Positions 33,684 through 45,607 of a stretch of DNA of 64,000 bases are shown in pieces. The DNA is from Aporrectodea caliginosa. Taxonomy: Eukaryota > Annelida > Clitellata > Crassiclitellata > Lumbricidae. A program made the position numbers and the translations under genes. Where the stretch lies: the NCBI GenBank assembly GCA_020284085.1, contig JACEVL010000156.1, forward strand, positions 843,501-907,500, written 5' to 3'. Below the pieces are notes generated by a model. The model was not told the DNA's origin and did not search any database. It saw nothing but the letters and a program-made list of their open reading frames with translations. Numbering within the stretch: the stretch's first letter is position 1; each line of letters starts with the position of its first letter.

Positions 33684-34619
33684 TCGACAGCTAAAGATTT
33701 AGAACTTATATTAGCTTAAACAGATAGGCTACTGAATATGAATTGAGAAATTATTATATTAGTGAAGGTAACAGTGATGAAGACTTTGTACCAGATGAAT
33801 CAACATCTGAGATGGAAGACAATGCAGAAACTGTTGCAGATGACAATGGATTATGGAGACAGTGAGGAGGTACGCTGACGAATCTCTCTTAGAGAGTTTG
33901 GCAAGACTCTGGTCTTGCCACATATCGAAGAACGAGTCATCGACGTCAGTGGTTTGAGCTTTGCAGTTCAACTAGCAATGCAGGTCATGCAGTTAAATGG
34001 ACCAGTTTGGAAGTCTGCCTCAGTCCACTGCAGCTGCTGGTAACAAAGTGTGAAAGTGTGCCATCTGAACACGGGTACGGGATGGGCTATAAACAGTCGA
34101 AGCAGAATGCTAAGGAAGTGAAGCAGTGCTGTAAACTGTGCAAGAAGCCGGGTTGCACGAAGCATTCGCACAAAACAACGGGAGTAACTTGCAATAAGGA
34201 AGTGAAGCAGTGCTGTAAACTGTGCAAGAAGCTGGGTTGCACGAAGCATTCGCACAAAAACAACGGGAGTAACTTGCAATAAGGAAGTGAAGCAGTGCTG
34301 TAAACTGTGCAAGAAGCCGGTTTGCACGAAGCATTCGCACAAAACAACGGGAGTAACTTGCAATAAGGAAGTGAAGCAGTGCTGTAAACTGTGCAAGAAG
34401 CTGGGTTGCACGAAGCATTCGCATAAAACAACGGGAGTAACTTGCAATAAGGAAGTGAAGCAGTGCTGTAAACTGTGCAAGAAGCCGGGTTGCACGAAGC
34501 ATTCGCACAAAACAACGGGAGTAACTTGCAATAAGGAAGTGAAGCAGTGCTGTAAACTGTGCAAGAAGCTGGGTTGCATGAAGCATTCGCACAAAACAAC
34601 GGGAGTATACTTGCAATAA
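33684..34619 (+). pseudogene. piggyBac transposase remnant lacking the catalytic domain
   Basis: Residues typical of a piggyBac acidic N-terminus are readable at 33684-33850 (AKDLELILA, then ISEGNSDEDFVPDESTSEM), with stops. The frame then jumps directly to a C-terminal segment (LREFGKTLVLPHIEERV, about 33880) and the Cys-rich domain (KQCCKLCKK...CTKHS), so the DDD catalytic core is deleted. The Cys-rich segment is expanded into tandem units. No transposition activity is possible in cis. Confidence 0.7.
34115..34619 (+). repeat. 84-bp tandem array encoding a 28-residue Cys/His unit, six copies
   Basis: Units begin with GAAGTGAAGCAGTGCTGTAA at 34115, 34199, 34284, 34368, 34452 and 34536. Each encodes EVKQCCKLCKKPGCTKHSHK followed by TTGVTCNK. 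The spacing C-x2-C-x4-C-x2-H-x-H with a later C is zinc-ligand-like. The second unit has one extra A (85 bp), which shifts frame, so two units read before and four after the shift. Copies are nearly identical, alternating KKPGC and KKLGC. Confidence 0.92.
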
Positions 34620-35060
34620 CTGCAGGGACCACCGACATAATTATTTGACTGCCGTGAACAATAACGTAAAGTCTTGTTTCATGTTGATATAGCTGCATGC
34701 CATTAGATTTCGCTGCACCTAAAACTAGTTTGTAGGCTATTTTGACAAATTGGGCCTCATTATATTTAAAATGTTCTTGGATACATAGATCAGTTTCAAA
34801 ACACACATCATCTTATATTTGTTTATCCAACAAGTACAAGTTGCGCGGAATAATATAAAATATCGCTAATTATGGACCGGTTCCGTTGTTAACAGTTATA
34901 TAATTTCGAGGTGCATTCGCATATTTTACAACTAAATATACCACATTTGTCATAAATGAATGCTGAATCAATTGCTGTTTTACATGATATGATAATTATT
35001 TAAAACCAAACACGAAATCCGGGGGGAGGGTGGTTGTAACCACCCACCACTTGGTAGCCG

Positions 35061-36540
35061 ATGTCGCAAAAAACCTTGGCCTGAAGATTGGACCTGTAGG
35101 CTAATATCTGGAAATAATTATACGCATAATAGAGATAGCCTATATGATCAGGTGTCTGCATGCTTTACTTATTATATAAACAATGGCATTAAGGTGTGTA
35201 TAAAATATGTGAGTTGGCCTTGTTTCTATCACTATGACCTATGCTGCGCATATCTCAACACGAATAAGTGATTCATCGGCCTAAATTAGGTTGGCCCTAT
35301 TGTTGAGAGGCAGTCCCACTCACTGATGCGTCCAATATTTTAACAATGTGTGAGAGACAAATTACCCTGATGGTGGTTCGGTAAGAGCTAAGGAGACGCT
35401 GTGATGACATCCTGGAGTCATCGAGACGTTTGAAGATCGCTTAAACGTCTTCGAGATTTCTTATGAACTTTTCTATTCATCCGCCCTTCTGAAGTTCTGA
35501 AGACCGGTCTCAAGTCTCCCGACATTTCTGTTAACTTTTGTTTAGTTTTCCGGTTCTTTCATGGCTGAAACGATCATCCTTCAGCAGCCTATATCCACGT
35601 GCATATTTCTGTGTGTGTGTCTGTCTGTCACAGTGTGTCCGACTAGTTGTCCGTCTTGTCCTATGGTTGTCTTCCTTTGACTGTTTGTATTGATTCGTTA
35701 ATTGAGAGTCTCTCTTAAGAGGCGGAAGCTTGTTTTGAAATCTCTTTGGTTCTCATAAATAAAACCCTTCTTCGTGCCATGTCTGTCTGTCTGTCTGCCT
35801 GTCTGTCTGCGTGTCTCTGTGCTGTCTGTTTGACACCATATTATATAGCGCGTAGTTTGGGCCCTCTTGCTGTCTCTTCTTCTGCCTTTGTACCTTTGTT
35901 TCTCACTGTATATGTCTGTTATTCTGACTGTCTCTGTGTCTGTCTTTCTCTGTATCTGTGGATGTCACTGTTGCACGGATGAACGACGATACAACGTTGA
36001 TTCGATTAAAGAGATTTTATGGTCGAGAGGCGATGATGCCTACGAAATGCCTTGGCGGTCATTCCACGCAGTTCTAATTAAGCCTCAGCGCTCCAGGTCA
36101 AGTGAGCTAAGTGATGCCTAAGGTAGGTTAAAGTATATGGTAAGTTTAGGTAGGACCATAGGTAAGGCATGGAATGGTGTCTGATAGCCTATAGGCTATG
36201 GTAAGGTTAGATTGGACTACAGGTAAGGCATTTTGCTTAATGTATGCTGAAGTATGGTAAGGTTAGGACTACAGGTAAGTTAAGTTCTAGTGCATGATGT
36301 ATATTGAGGCAAGGAAAGGTTAGACACGACTTGGTGAGGTCGTATCATCTCGCCCAGTATTTATTAAACGCTTCTTTCAACAGTCGCACTGTGTATGACG
36401 GATCAGTGAGGCAAAACTGGCGCTATAAAAGTCCTACAGTTTATTCGAATAATCTGCTAAAGCTGACAATTATTTCGTTAAAGTTGCTTTGATGCACCGT
36501 ACGTAGACTTAATGTAGACTGTCGGGTTGTCAAAATAGCC
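35061..36540. other. Intergenic with CTGT-rich and minisatellite sequence
   Basis: TGTCTGTCTGTCTGTCTGCC-type runs occur at about 35610-35640 and 35778-35960. At 36120-36290 a roughly 60-75-bp unit containing ATGGTAAGGTTAG and GGACTACAGGTAAG is repeated three times imperfectly. No gene recognised. Confidence 0.55.
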
Positions 36541-36990
36541 TGATATTGTATTGTATTGTATTCGATCATTTATCAAGCGCTTCTCACAGCATGCGCCTTT
36601 CAGAAGCGCTCCAAGGGCGAGGTACTCCGAGAGAAAAGGAAGGTTTTAAGGTGAGAGACAGAGGTAGAAATGCTACCAGAGGGGATGGTAGAGCGTAGAG
36701 AAGGAGGAAGTCCATTCCATATAGAGGAACCTATGCAGGCAAAGAATCTGGATTTTGCTATTGTACGCCTAACATGGGAAGCAAAAAGGTCAAGCCGGTC
36801 AGAGGATCTGAGATGACGCAATGACGTGACAGAGAGGGGACGGAGAATTTGGTGACAAAGATATTTTGGAGCAAGATCTAGTTGAGATTTGAGTACGAGA
36901 ATGAGAATTTTAAATTGGATGCGCGCAGAGCGATGCAGCCAATAAAGTTGATAATAAGGAGAGTCAATGCGACTCCTCACAGCTAGACAT
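36540..36990 (-). pseudogene. LINE 3' end, C-terminal ORF2 fragment
   Basis: The minus strand reads LYWLHRSARIQFKILILVLK, then LAPKYLCHQIL and IWNGLPPSLR, the C-terminus of the same LINE family as 28955-29940, followed by GGAGCGCTTCTGAAAGG and a tail of ATACAATACAATA. 5'-truncated. Confidence 0.85.
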
Positions 36991-37039
36991 TCCGGTCTTA
37001 TTGCTAGGAAATGGCTATCAGATAGGAAGCAATTTACTT

Positions 37040-37200
37040 ACTAGTAGACTGTGCGTGTGGGCGTGTGTGTACGTGCGTGCGTGCGTGTGCGTGCGTGCGT
37101 GTGTGTGCGTGCATTACACATTTATAACGTGCGTAATGCAGGTGTGTGCAGTGTGCGTGCCACGTGTGTAGGCCTGTGTGTGTGTGTGTGTGCTTCTATG
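37040..37200. repeat. GT/GCGT microsatellite
   Basis: GTGCGTGCGTGC and GTGTGTGTGT runs. The 20-bp word GCATTACACATTTATAACG occurs twice (about 37111 and 37203), showing local duplication. Confidence 0.85.
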
Positions 37201-37922
37201 AGTGCATTACACATTTATAACGACGCGTAATGCAGGATAAAATGAACGAGGCATACGATGATTGAGCAATTAATGCAGCTAGAAACGTAACAGAGCGCCA
37301 TTTAGGTATAGGGCTGCCTCGTAATAGCGCGGGCTACGCTACTGTAACTGGTATCGAAGTTAATCAGAACTGAAATTCATCAGTATCGTAATCTCAAAAT
37401 CTCTAGATCGCCCAAAAGAGTGAAGTCGAGGGAACCAGATTATTCACAGGCGCTTAGTCAAAACATAACAGATAGACGGAGTGCTCAATTTTCTTGGTGC
37501 AAGCGCAATGTTCAATGTGAATGAAATTCAGTCCAGCGCTAGAAATACTTTAAGCTTATTAATTTTATTATCAGAATGCTGCGATCGAATGCCAATGGAT
37601 CAGTCTGGATTTTATGACAGTGCTGTGAATTAATCGCTCTTCTATTGTATTGTATCGTATTGTATTGAGTGCTATTTATCGAAATGTGTTATATCGTATT
37701 GCAGTTGTTTTTGCAGTATTGTGTTGCATCACATTGGACTTTATCATATTGTATTTCATTGCATCATATGGTAAACTTATGGTTTTTGTTGTCTTGTTTG
37801 CAATATGCTGTCGAAGTATCTCCCTTTAAGTCTTATGTTCGCTCTGGCCTTTCGTATAGATATAGGTTGCAGAGGAGGAGAATCATGGTGAGGCGGCTGC
37901 TGCTGGCACGAAACGAAGTCGA

Positions 37923-38201
37923 ATGGATGGAGAAACGGGTGGAGAGACGGAAGGACGAATCAGCGGACGCTTAGGAAGCAGAAGGTTTATCACCTCTGCT
38001 TCCGGCAGAGCGCATAGACGCCTACCGACGTCAAATTACAAGTGGATAGAAGTGGAAAGAGAAGAAGAGAGGAAGCGCCTGGAAAAGGACTGGAATCCGG
38101 AGTCGTGCGCCAGAATTGAACAGTTGCTGTGTTTGAACGACGTTCTCTTCTTGCCGATCGGATTTCGAAATGATAGTTTAAAGACCGTCGTCGTATAATA
38201 T
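37923..38201 (+). CDS. Hypothetical ORF, 91 codons
   Basis: The frame starts MDGETGGETEGRISGRLGSR and contains a charged helical segment (WIEVEREEERKRLEKDWNP) then ARIEQLLCLNDVLFLPIGF. The same frame is open upstream to about 37873, after a possible acceptor (TTGCAG), so it might be an exon of a longer gene. A second possible exon with acceptor and donor is 38325-38392 (SIGWQRSICTTKATYTVGQH). Function unknown. Confidence 0.3.
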
Positions 38202-39733
38202 TATAAGAGTCGATTGGATCTACGTCTATGCCGAACCTTTACGTATCACAACGGACTCATCATTCATCATCAATAGTACTCGACTGCATTGCCAGACAGT
38301 AGCCGTAACAGCTGTTGTTGTTTCAGTAGCATCGGTTGGCAGCGGTCTATATGCACCACCAAAGCGACGTATACAGTTGGACAACATATCAAGGTGAGGC
38401 AACTAAAACGAGAAGGTTGGAAGAGAGAGGGGAGGAGTGAGGGAGGCTCATTTAAGAGAGGGACAGGGAGAGCACTAGTAGGTCGATTAACTGTTTATTG
38501 TACACGACTCTGACCAACAGTCTTATAAGGGGAGCTCCTCCGAATTATGATGATTTTTTATAGTAGAAACAAGAAATGTCAACATCAGTTGTTTGTTGAG
38601 CACAGTGGAAGATCTATAGACAGGCCACTTTGCGTTGCTGATTTATTTGGAATGCATTCTCGGTCCGAAGGAGAACTACCTTATACATTATGTTGCAGCT
38701 CTTTAACGGGAATGTGTAAACATTACATTACAATCGTAAGGTAGGCCCTACTAGAATTTTTAGATAGCATTTACTACGAAGCAATTTACGATAGTAGGCA
38801 ATATTTGGGATAGCATTCAGTTGTAGGTATATAATATATCCCATACTGCGCCTACCCTCGAAAACGATTTCCCATATCAATATCATAAATTCTCTAATCC
38901 AGTGCTCTCTCTAAGATGCGCGCGTGCGGGCACACGACTTTTGAGGATAACAAGTAATCATTACCTCTTAGCCTACACATTTCGTGAGCGTTCAGAGACA
39001 AATTTAGCTTATTCTTACAGCTGCTGGCACATTTAATCTTCCAAACTCAAAAGACAAAACATTTCTATATCCCATGTTGCGAAAGCATATGGCCCGCCTA
39101 GGACGCTGTGGAGAGTCCTCTCAGGCTCTCAGCATGGTCCACACAATACATTTGGATAAATAACTGGTCACCTTTTGTTGCCGATTACACGATGCACTCT
39201 GACTGGTCACTACTATTCTGAAAGGTAACCTCTGTAATGATGATGAAATATCGCTACAAATGCCTAAACCGACTGCTACCTTCACTGACTGGTCAGTTTT
39301 GTTACTCAGTGCAGTGTGCCAGTAGGCCTATTTATAAGTTTTCATAACACACAGCGCCTCTAAATAGCTTACCCTGTACAAGGCGCTTGAAAAAAAAATC
39401 AAATACGATACAATACATTAGTCACAGTTAAAACTGTTTTATTTTTATATGTAGCCGAGTGCAATTTACTGGATAACACTTTGCATTCATCCGTTTGCCG
39501 TTAAGTAAAATGTAAAAACGATAATGATTAGACAGCAGCTTTGTGGCTAAAAAGAACTTTTCAAACGATTGAAGACGGAGTGGCTTAAGAAGTATATTGA
39601 GATCGAACTGTTAGTAATGGGTACATAATAATATATTCAAGCCGTTATGCTCGTGGAAACCTTTACATTTGGTAAAAATTCAGACAACGTTATTTGCAAC
39701 ATAAGCGCGAAGCCACCGATCATTCGTGTAGAT
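38202..39733. other. Intergenic, with a LINE tail near 39350
   Basis: The stretch 39350-39420 (CAGCGCCTCTAAATAGC, later CAAGGCGCTTGAAA and a TACGATACAATACAT tail) is a LINE 3' end of the GGCGCTATATAA family. A hAT-like left end CAGTGCTCTCTCTAAGATGC at about 38902 has no matching right end. Otherwise nothing recognised. Confidence 0.45.
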
Positions 39734-41213
39734 CAGTGTCTCGCAAACTTTTTTAACTCCCGGCACACTCGGCAGAGCAAATTTTTATCGCGGCACACCA
39801 ATTAAAATTTTTTAAAATTACAAAACCAACAGCAATAATTTCAGTCTTTCATATTTTAAGCTTGTCATTTAAGTCCAGTAATAGTGAAACTAAAGCAGAT
39901 TTTTAATCAACTAATCATCACTAATGCGATGAATGACCTGTTTATGAGAGCATATTAACTCAAGACGCGGTTCGATAGCCGACTAGCAGACACACATTTC
40001 ATCATCCACCATCGGTTGTCGCTCCGGTTGTTTTTTAAATTTCATTTCTGTTAGAACAGAAAATCAAACTTCGTAGAGGTACGAATATCCAAACGCAACA
40101 AACACTTTAGTCCTATTGCTTTCGTGCTATTGGATTAGAATTTAGATACAAAATACTGACAACTTTTTATCAGCAAAAGAGCCTCTGTGAACCAGATCTG
40201 TCTTAAGATCGATGAGACATTCTTCTTCAGCCATCGTCAAACTGGTCTGACCGGTACACGAATGTACCGGTCAGACAGTACATTCGTGATTTAGTCTCTC
40301 ATTATCGATTTCATAAGAAATTATTTCATAAATAAAATTTTCGGCTTTATCCATTTCTCAGTAGGCAATATAAAAACAAATTCAAAATAATATATCCACG
40401 CGATTTTATAGTTCATTATTAGTTCTATATTTGAGTAAAAACAAATGAAAAGTAGAAGAACATAGGGGCCTACTTATTCAGCTACAGTTAAGCTGGTATC
40501 ACCGTAATAATGACGTCGAGGTGAGGGGTGAACAGTAGTCTTACCACTCTAAATTTTCAAACAAAAACACGATAGCTTAAAAACATAGAAAAACATATAC
40601 ACTGTTTAAAGGAGCACGTGTGGAATTGGTTAAAATTAGTAATGAAACACAGCAGTAGGCCTACTACTGTATCTAACACATTTGCTTGTGGAGCAATGCC
40701 AGAAGCTGATACGTGAAGCTGGACAGATGACCGTATTTTGGCTGGTTTTAGTGAAGTGCTGAGTGTTGAGTCCCTATTTTATAAAAATGCCTTAAATAAA
40801 TTTAAGTAATGCTTTAGGAATTGCTGACAAAGTACCTGTTTAACACGTAAAAACTTCCACGAAAGAAACATAGATTTTGGACAACTAAACCTAGATACAT
40901 AGACGATACCAAAAAAACATAGATCTTGGAGGAAAAACTAAGGAGTGGTAACACTGGTGAACACATAAATAACATAGAATAGATTAATGTTAGGCCTACT
41001 AGAGTTTTTAATTTTGATTACATAACATCGAAAAACTATGAATGAGAAACTATTCTTAAAATGAAAACTTTAAAAATCCGAAAATTGTATTTATGAAATA
41101 ATTTCTTATGAAGTCAATTAAAGAGACTAGCGAACTTTAGGTTTCTCTCGCGGCACACCTAAAATCTCGCACGGCACACTAGTGTGCCGCGGCACACAGT
41201 TTGCGATACACTG
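39734..41213. mobile_element. hAT-type non-autonomous element (1,480 bp)
   Basis: Ends are CAGTGTCTCGCAAACTTTTT and, read inward from the right, CAGTGTATCGCAAACTGTGT; both carry CGGCACACT motifs. A perfect 8-bp duplication GTGTAGAT lies at 39726-39733 and 41214-41221. A segment containing CATAAGAAATTATTTCATAA at 40290-40350 recurs inverted at about 41060-41120. A perfect 13-bp-stem hairpin (GTCTGACCGGTAC) lies at about 40242-40273. No transposase. Confidence 0.93.
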
Positions 41214-41639
41214 GTGTAGATACTGAAGCCATGATAAACGATGAAACGGATGGAAGTTGTTGGAGGAACTGCGCTGGTTACCTTGGGATGGTGCGGTGAG
41301 TTTAAGAGCGTAACAGTGTGAGAATTGTAGAACGAATACTGAAGGGGAGTCAGACTTTAATCCATGTGCACATTGTGCAGTTGAATATTTTATCTGTAGG
41401 CCTATTTTGCAAACTGATGTCAACGAAATTTGAAAGCAGCAGATTTCAACGCTAGCAGATTTTCAAGTCAAACTCGAAACAAAATCAAGTCCTTTGTTGG
41501 TAAAATTTAAAAATGCAATAGAAAGCTTAAAGTGATGACATGGTCACAATAAAGCAGCTTACCGGACAAGGTGACGCGAGTGTCCAAAGTGGATCGATTT
41601 TTGCAGACGTCCTCTGTTAAGGACCCAAAGACATTTTCA

Positions 41640-42125
41640 ACGTATCATGATTGTTAATTGCGATTTACTCACAACTGATGTACGCCTATTGGGCATTTTT
41701 TATGATAAGGGCGCTATAGAAATGATTAGATTAGATCTAGGATATCGGTCTGCTCTGGTGTCCGTTCTGGCGCTGCCTGCAGTTGGGGAATATCCCACGG
41801 TACTTGCTGGAGCTTTGTTGTCCCATCTCATTTTTGGCTGGCAGCGGTAGGCCTAATCGTCGTTCTGCATCTCGAGCTGAACTTGTTGTTCTCTGTGCAC
41901 TCACTTCAAAGATGCAACGTACTCGTGCCTTTTCAGTGATTTGGTCGAACACGTGGACTATAGCTTTCCAGCTTTCCATCGAATCTGCGTATTCTTTTAA
42001 CTAGGGACTCTGCATGCATCTTTCAGCAGCATTTGAAAACTAACTGCTCTTTATCGCCGGAGTTGGGCTGCAGCTGCAGGGAGCGCCTCTGAGAATGTAT
42101 CGTGGAGGGGCGCTATATAAGTGCT
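41640..42125 (+). pseudogene. Degraded LINE 3' end
   Basis: Between 41880 and 42000 the frame ELVVLCALTSKMQRTRAFSV and IWSNTWTIAFQLSI corresponds to the ORF2 C-terminus of the local LINE family (compare 48976-49262), followed by GGGAGCGCCTCTGAGAATG and GGGGCGCTATATAAGTG. No RT core. Confidence 0.7.
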
Positions 42126-42964
42126 CTGTATGAGTAAGAAGACACAATTTTATATAGGTTTAACTTGTAGTCTGGTCCTTAGTCCTTTTCTGTTGTATAC
42201 AAACGCGATTTCATTACATTTCATTAGCCGATTAGCTTATCCAGGAGAGTCCAACAGATACGTATATATACTTGGACGGAGCAGGTGCCAAGTGTTTCGC
42301 TGTAGGCCAGCCAATGAGTGCACGGCGAAAATTTTTGAGTTCACGTTGTTCTGGTCGGCCACTCGATATCAATCACACCAGGAACCGCCTGTATAAGCCA
42401 TTTATCAGGAATTGAGCTCAAAACGAAATCCCACCACGGCAAGAAATCTTACCTTGATTCATTCGATCCGCTGTCTTCCCTCCCACTGATTTCAACCTAA
42501 AGTCCTAAAGATGAACACCGTAACAACTGCACCGTAACAATGCACGTACTTACCGGTGTTGCTATGTCTGCCACAGAAGTAATCATAAACTCCACATTTC
42601 TGAAGCGCTACTCTAAAGCTAAGCGCAGAGCACCATGCAGCTTAGCCACGAACGCTGCACAAAAGGCCTCGTTCTGCTTCATAAAAATATCCGTAATGAT
42701 TTCAGATGATGATCTGAAAGGCATTTTCTAAGATATATCCGTATTCCGTATAGGTGGAAACCATGCTGGAAGAAGCGAGAGTTTCAACGTAACTTGTGCG
42801 ATTGTTAGCCTACTACATTTGTGACGGTAACTTAGGCCTACAGTTAGGGCCTACGTTTTTTTTTAGCTTAGGCCTACTAAGAATTAATAAACGATTGAAA
42901 TCGATTTGAGGCATCTGCAAAACTTCGCAGCTTTCTGTATTGTGCATTGAGCGAGCTTATGAAT
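42126..42964. other. Intergenic, nothing recognised
   Basis: No coding or transposon signature seen beyond three TAGGCCTA motifs (about 42833-42875). Confidence 0.4.
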
Positions 42965-44529
42965 CAGAGATGTTGCAAGTACTTAGGTTGCAAGTAAAAG
43001 TACTGAGGTCTTAAGTAACCTACAAGTACGAGTACAAGTAATGTCTCAAGTACAAGTACGAGTAGGCCTACATATGGCAAATGCAAAAACAAAGATATAT
43101 TTACTTCTTTAACAAAGCAATGGTGTATTGCCAAATGAACTCATTTAAATTGCTTTTGAGAAATATAATGGATGTGAGCAGCATGTCACTCAAATTTGAT
43201 CAATGCAATTTTAATATTAAACCGCCAAAACTAAACACAGTGTCACGTTCAACAGGAGCGCTAGATGCAGGCACATTCAACGCTCTAAACGTTAGTTCAT
43301 AGCCTACATTTTGTCAAGAACAGTTTTGTTGCATTTCCAAAAGTCCAAACAATCAACTTCTTCAAAGCCGGCTTTTGATTTTCAAATATGTTGTCACTTG
43401 CGATGATGGGTGCTCGGCTTATCCGAAGATCCTGTACTGTAGTGACAAATAGTATCTTAGACTTTTTGGTGCAGGAGGACAACACGACGTTGCAGTTTCG
43501 GTTGCTGTAGCCGTAGTGTGATTATCGTGCCTGCAGAGTGATAAGTTTGTGCACCTGTTCCACCACTGCCAAAAAAACTTGATGTGGTCCCGAACAAAGC
43601 GCGTGTCTCATTCACACAAGACAGAATCAGGTCTGTACGCATTAAACAAGAACATTTACTAGTTGTATGCAGTTATTGATCATGGAGCAACATAGAAGCA
43701 AATGCACTAATTAGGCCTACTATGTTTTAAGTAGCCTAGCACACAAAAGTGAATCGCAAATGACTAACTGACCAAACTAAACGCATTTTGAGACAGATTG
43801 AGAATGTTTCCTTAACAGAGCTTTATGCAACATCTCGCACATGCAGCGGATGACTGTTCCGAGAGGAACAGAGAAAATTCACAAGTGAATTCCATATTTT
43901 TTTAAATCAGCTATGGGTTCAGTGGTTTACGGTTAGCAGTTCCATAGTAGGCCTACAACTGCAAGTAATAAAATGCATTATTCCGGTGAATAAACTGGTC
44001 TCCAAGACGCGGCTTTCGTGCATAGATCTATGTGGCGCTAAGAAATTTCGAAGATTTAAGCCTACATTTAGGCCTACATTTAAATTATACTGATTACTCG
44101 AAAGAGTGCAAATGACTTCCCGTGACTGCATTGCTCGGAGCTTGTTTGTCAGCAGCACTTGATTCAAGATCCTTGTCAATCCATTGCAGTTTGAATTTTG
44201 TATTAAAGAATGTAGACAGTGAAGTTATCATACCACTCTAGGAATATTAGCATTTTTAAAATTAAAAACTATCACCGTTTGTATCCGCCATTTTAACAAG
44301 ACAACCAGAAGGAAATTCTTATCAAGATACAGTCCGTCTAAACACAGGTAAACACTAAAGAACTGCCTAAAAGAAAAGGCAAGCTAACATAACCCATCCA
44401 ATTCCCTGCAAAAACTGTCAGATGTGTCCAAGTACTTTGGTCTCAAGTACGAGTACGAGTACAAGTACTTAAAAACTGTACTCGAGTTGCACTCGAGTAC
44501 GAGTACAAGTACCAAGTACAACATCGCTG
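42965..44529. mobile_element. hAT-type non-autonomous element (1,565 bp)
   Basis: Left end CAGAGATGTTGCAAGTACTT; right end, read inward, CAGCGATGTTGTACTTGGTA. Both termini are followed by AAGTACGAGTAC-type repeats. Flanking 8-mers TTATGAAT (42957-42964) and TTAAGAAT (44530-44537) match 7 of 8. No transposase frame. Confidence 0.85.
43983..44050 (+). repeat. Dispersed repeat, copy 1
   Basis: GGTGAATAAACTGGTCTCCA, then GACGCGGCTTT and GCGCTAAGAAATTTCGAAGA, recurs at 59008-59075. Origin unknown. Confidence 0.75.
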
Positions 44530-45607
44530 TTAAGAATGTAGGAGTCAATTTTTCGCATTTCATAGGTTGGATTCGTCAAGGACTGCTTGAGTGAGAGTAG
44601 GTAGTGGTTGTGTTCTTCAACAGAGTTGTTTTCTTATTTCATTTTGTTGAATTGCATGCTAGATAAAACTGCAAGATAGCCTGAACGAGGGAGTGAGTGG
44701 GCATGGTATACGCGAATGAATGAGTGAGCTAACGAGTGAATTGCATGACAGATAACATAGAACAGCCGCGAGCGATCGAATGAGCGAGAGAACGAATGAG
44801 TGACTAAGGGAGTGAGAGGGTGATGGAGAGAGCCAACCAACCAACCGACCAACCTGTGAGTCAATGAGCAAACAAGAGAGGAACTGATATTCAGTATCTT
44901 CCACATGACAGATAAGAACGATGTTGATTGATGGCTTTATTTTGATGGGTCTGATCCGTTGTGAAGGCAACGAGACTTCCGTCCTTATCTCAGGACTCAG
45001 AAAATAATCCTATCTACGGAAAAAACCTGTGCTGATATCACTCTCGACGTTTTCCCTAATACTTCTGCGTGTATGGTTCATGTGTGTCAAAGACCTCTTC
45101 CAAGCTCAAAACTGCATCCATTACTTATCTAAACTTCACCGTCGGCATTTGATAGCCCCACAATACGACCGTTGTCAACGTCCTGCAGACCCTGGATGGG
45201 AGTTTAGTTCGTATCAAAGCCGCCTTTCATCTTCTGTAAGCTGTTTTCCATCTCATAATATGAACTAGATAACGGTTAAACTCATGCACATGCCTACAGA
45301 TTACATAACATCGTTGGGTGGCGTATCTCTGGTAATGTGTTCTTGCGCGGGGCCCATTTCAGGGCATTACATAACACAGGTCTAGACCACGACGCTTGTC
45401 AGGTGAGACTATAAAGTATAGTTATTGGATTGTTTTTGTCATGCTTGTGTTTCGGCCATTCTCAATCCGCTGTTGTCTTCACTTTTTAGGAGTAGTATTC
45501 ATCCATTTTCAGTGTCTGATTCGTTCGTGATGCTCCAGAAGTGACCACACGAGTGATTACAGTAACTTTTCTTCATCTGGATTTTCATAAATCGTGACTG
45601 CCTGACG
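44530..45607. other. Intergenic and 5' flank of the GTPase gene
   Basis: At 44690-44880 a loose GAGTGA/GAACGA repeat region is present. No exon recognised. The GTPase promoter must lie here or further upstream but no TATA or initiator could be called. Confidence 0.4.

Larger units (their letters stand above)
33266..35060 (+). mobile_element. Internally deleted piggyBac-type element
   Basis: The left end is TTAA (33262-33265) followed by CCCTCGGGCTACCAAG. The right end carries the inverse CTTGGTAGCCGATG near 35050, preceded by CCACCCACCAC matching the left GGGTGGGTGG. TTAA and CCC fit piggyBac, but the expected GGG-TTAA on the right is decayed. A second copy of the GGGTGGGTGG motif is at about 33460. 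Inside, only the acidic N-terminus and the Cys-rich C-terminus of a transposase remain. Confidence 0.75.

Noticed and set aside
34115..34619. Six regularly spaced repeats resembling a CRISPR array
   Set aside because: The whole 84-bp unit is conserved, with no unique spacers, and the context is a eukaryotic transposon.
33968..34806. Long minus-strand open frames (up to 239 codons) of repeated Cys/Phe-rich sequence
   Set aside because: They are antisense shadows of the 84-bp array, whose length is a multiple of three; the plus-strand frame shows the piggyBac Cys/His domain.
36120..36290. GGTAAGGTTAGG resembling telomeric sequence
   Set aside because: The motif is part of a longer imperfect minisatellite unit, not a hexamer array.
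38902..39300. hAT-like left end CAGTGCTCTCTCTAAGATGC
   Set aside because: No matching right terminus or target duplication was found, so no element is called.
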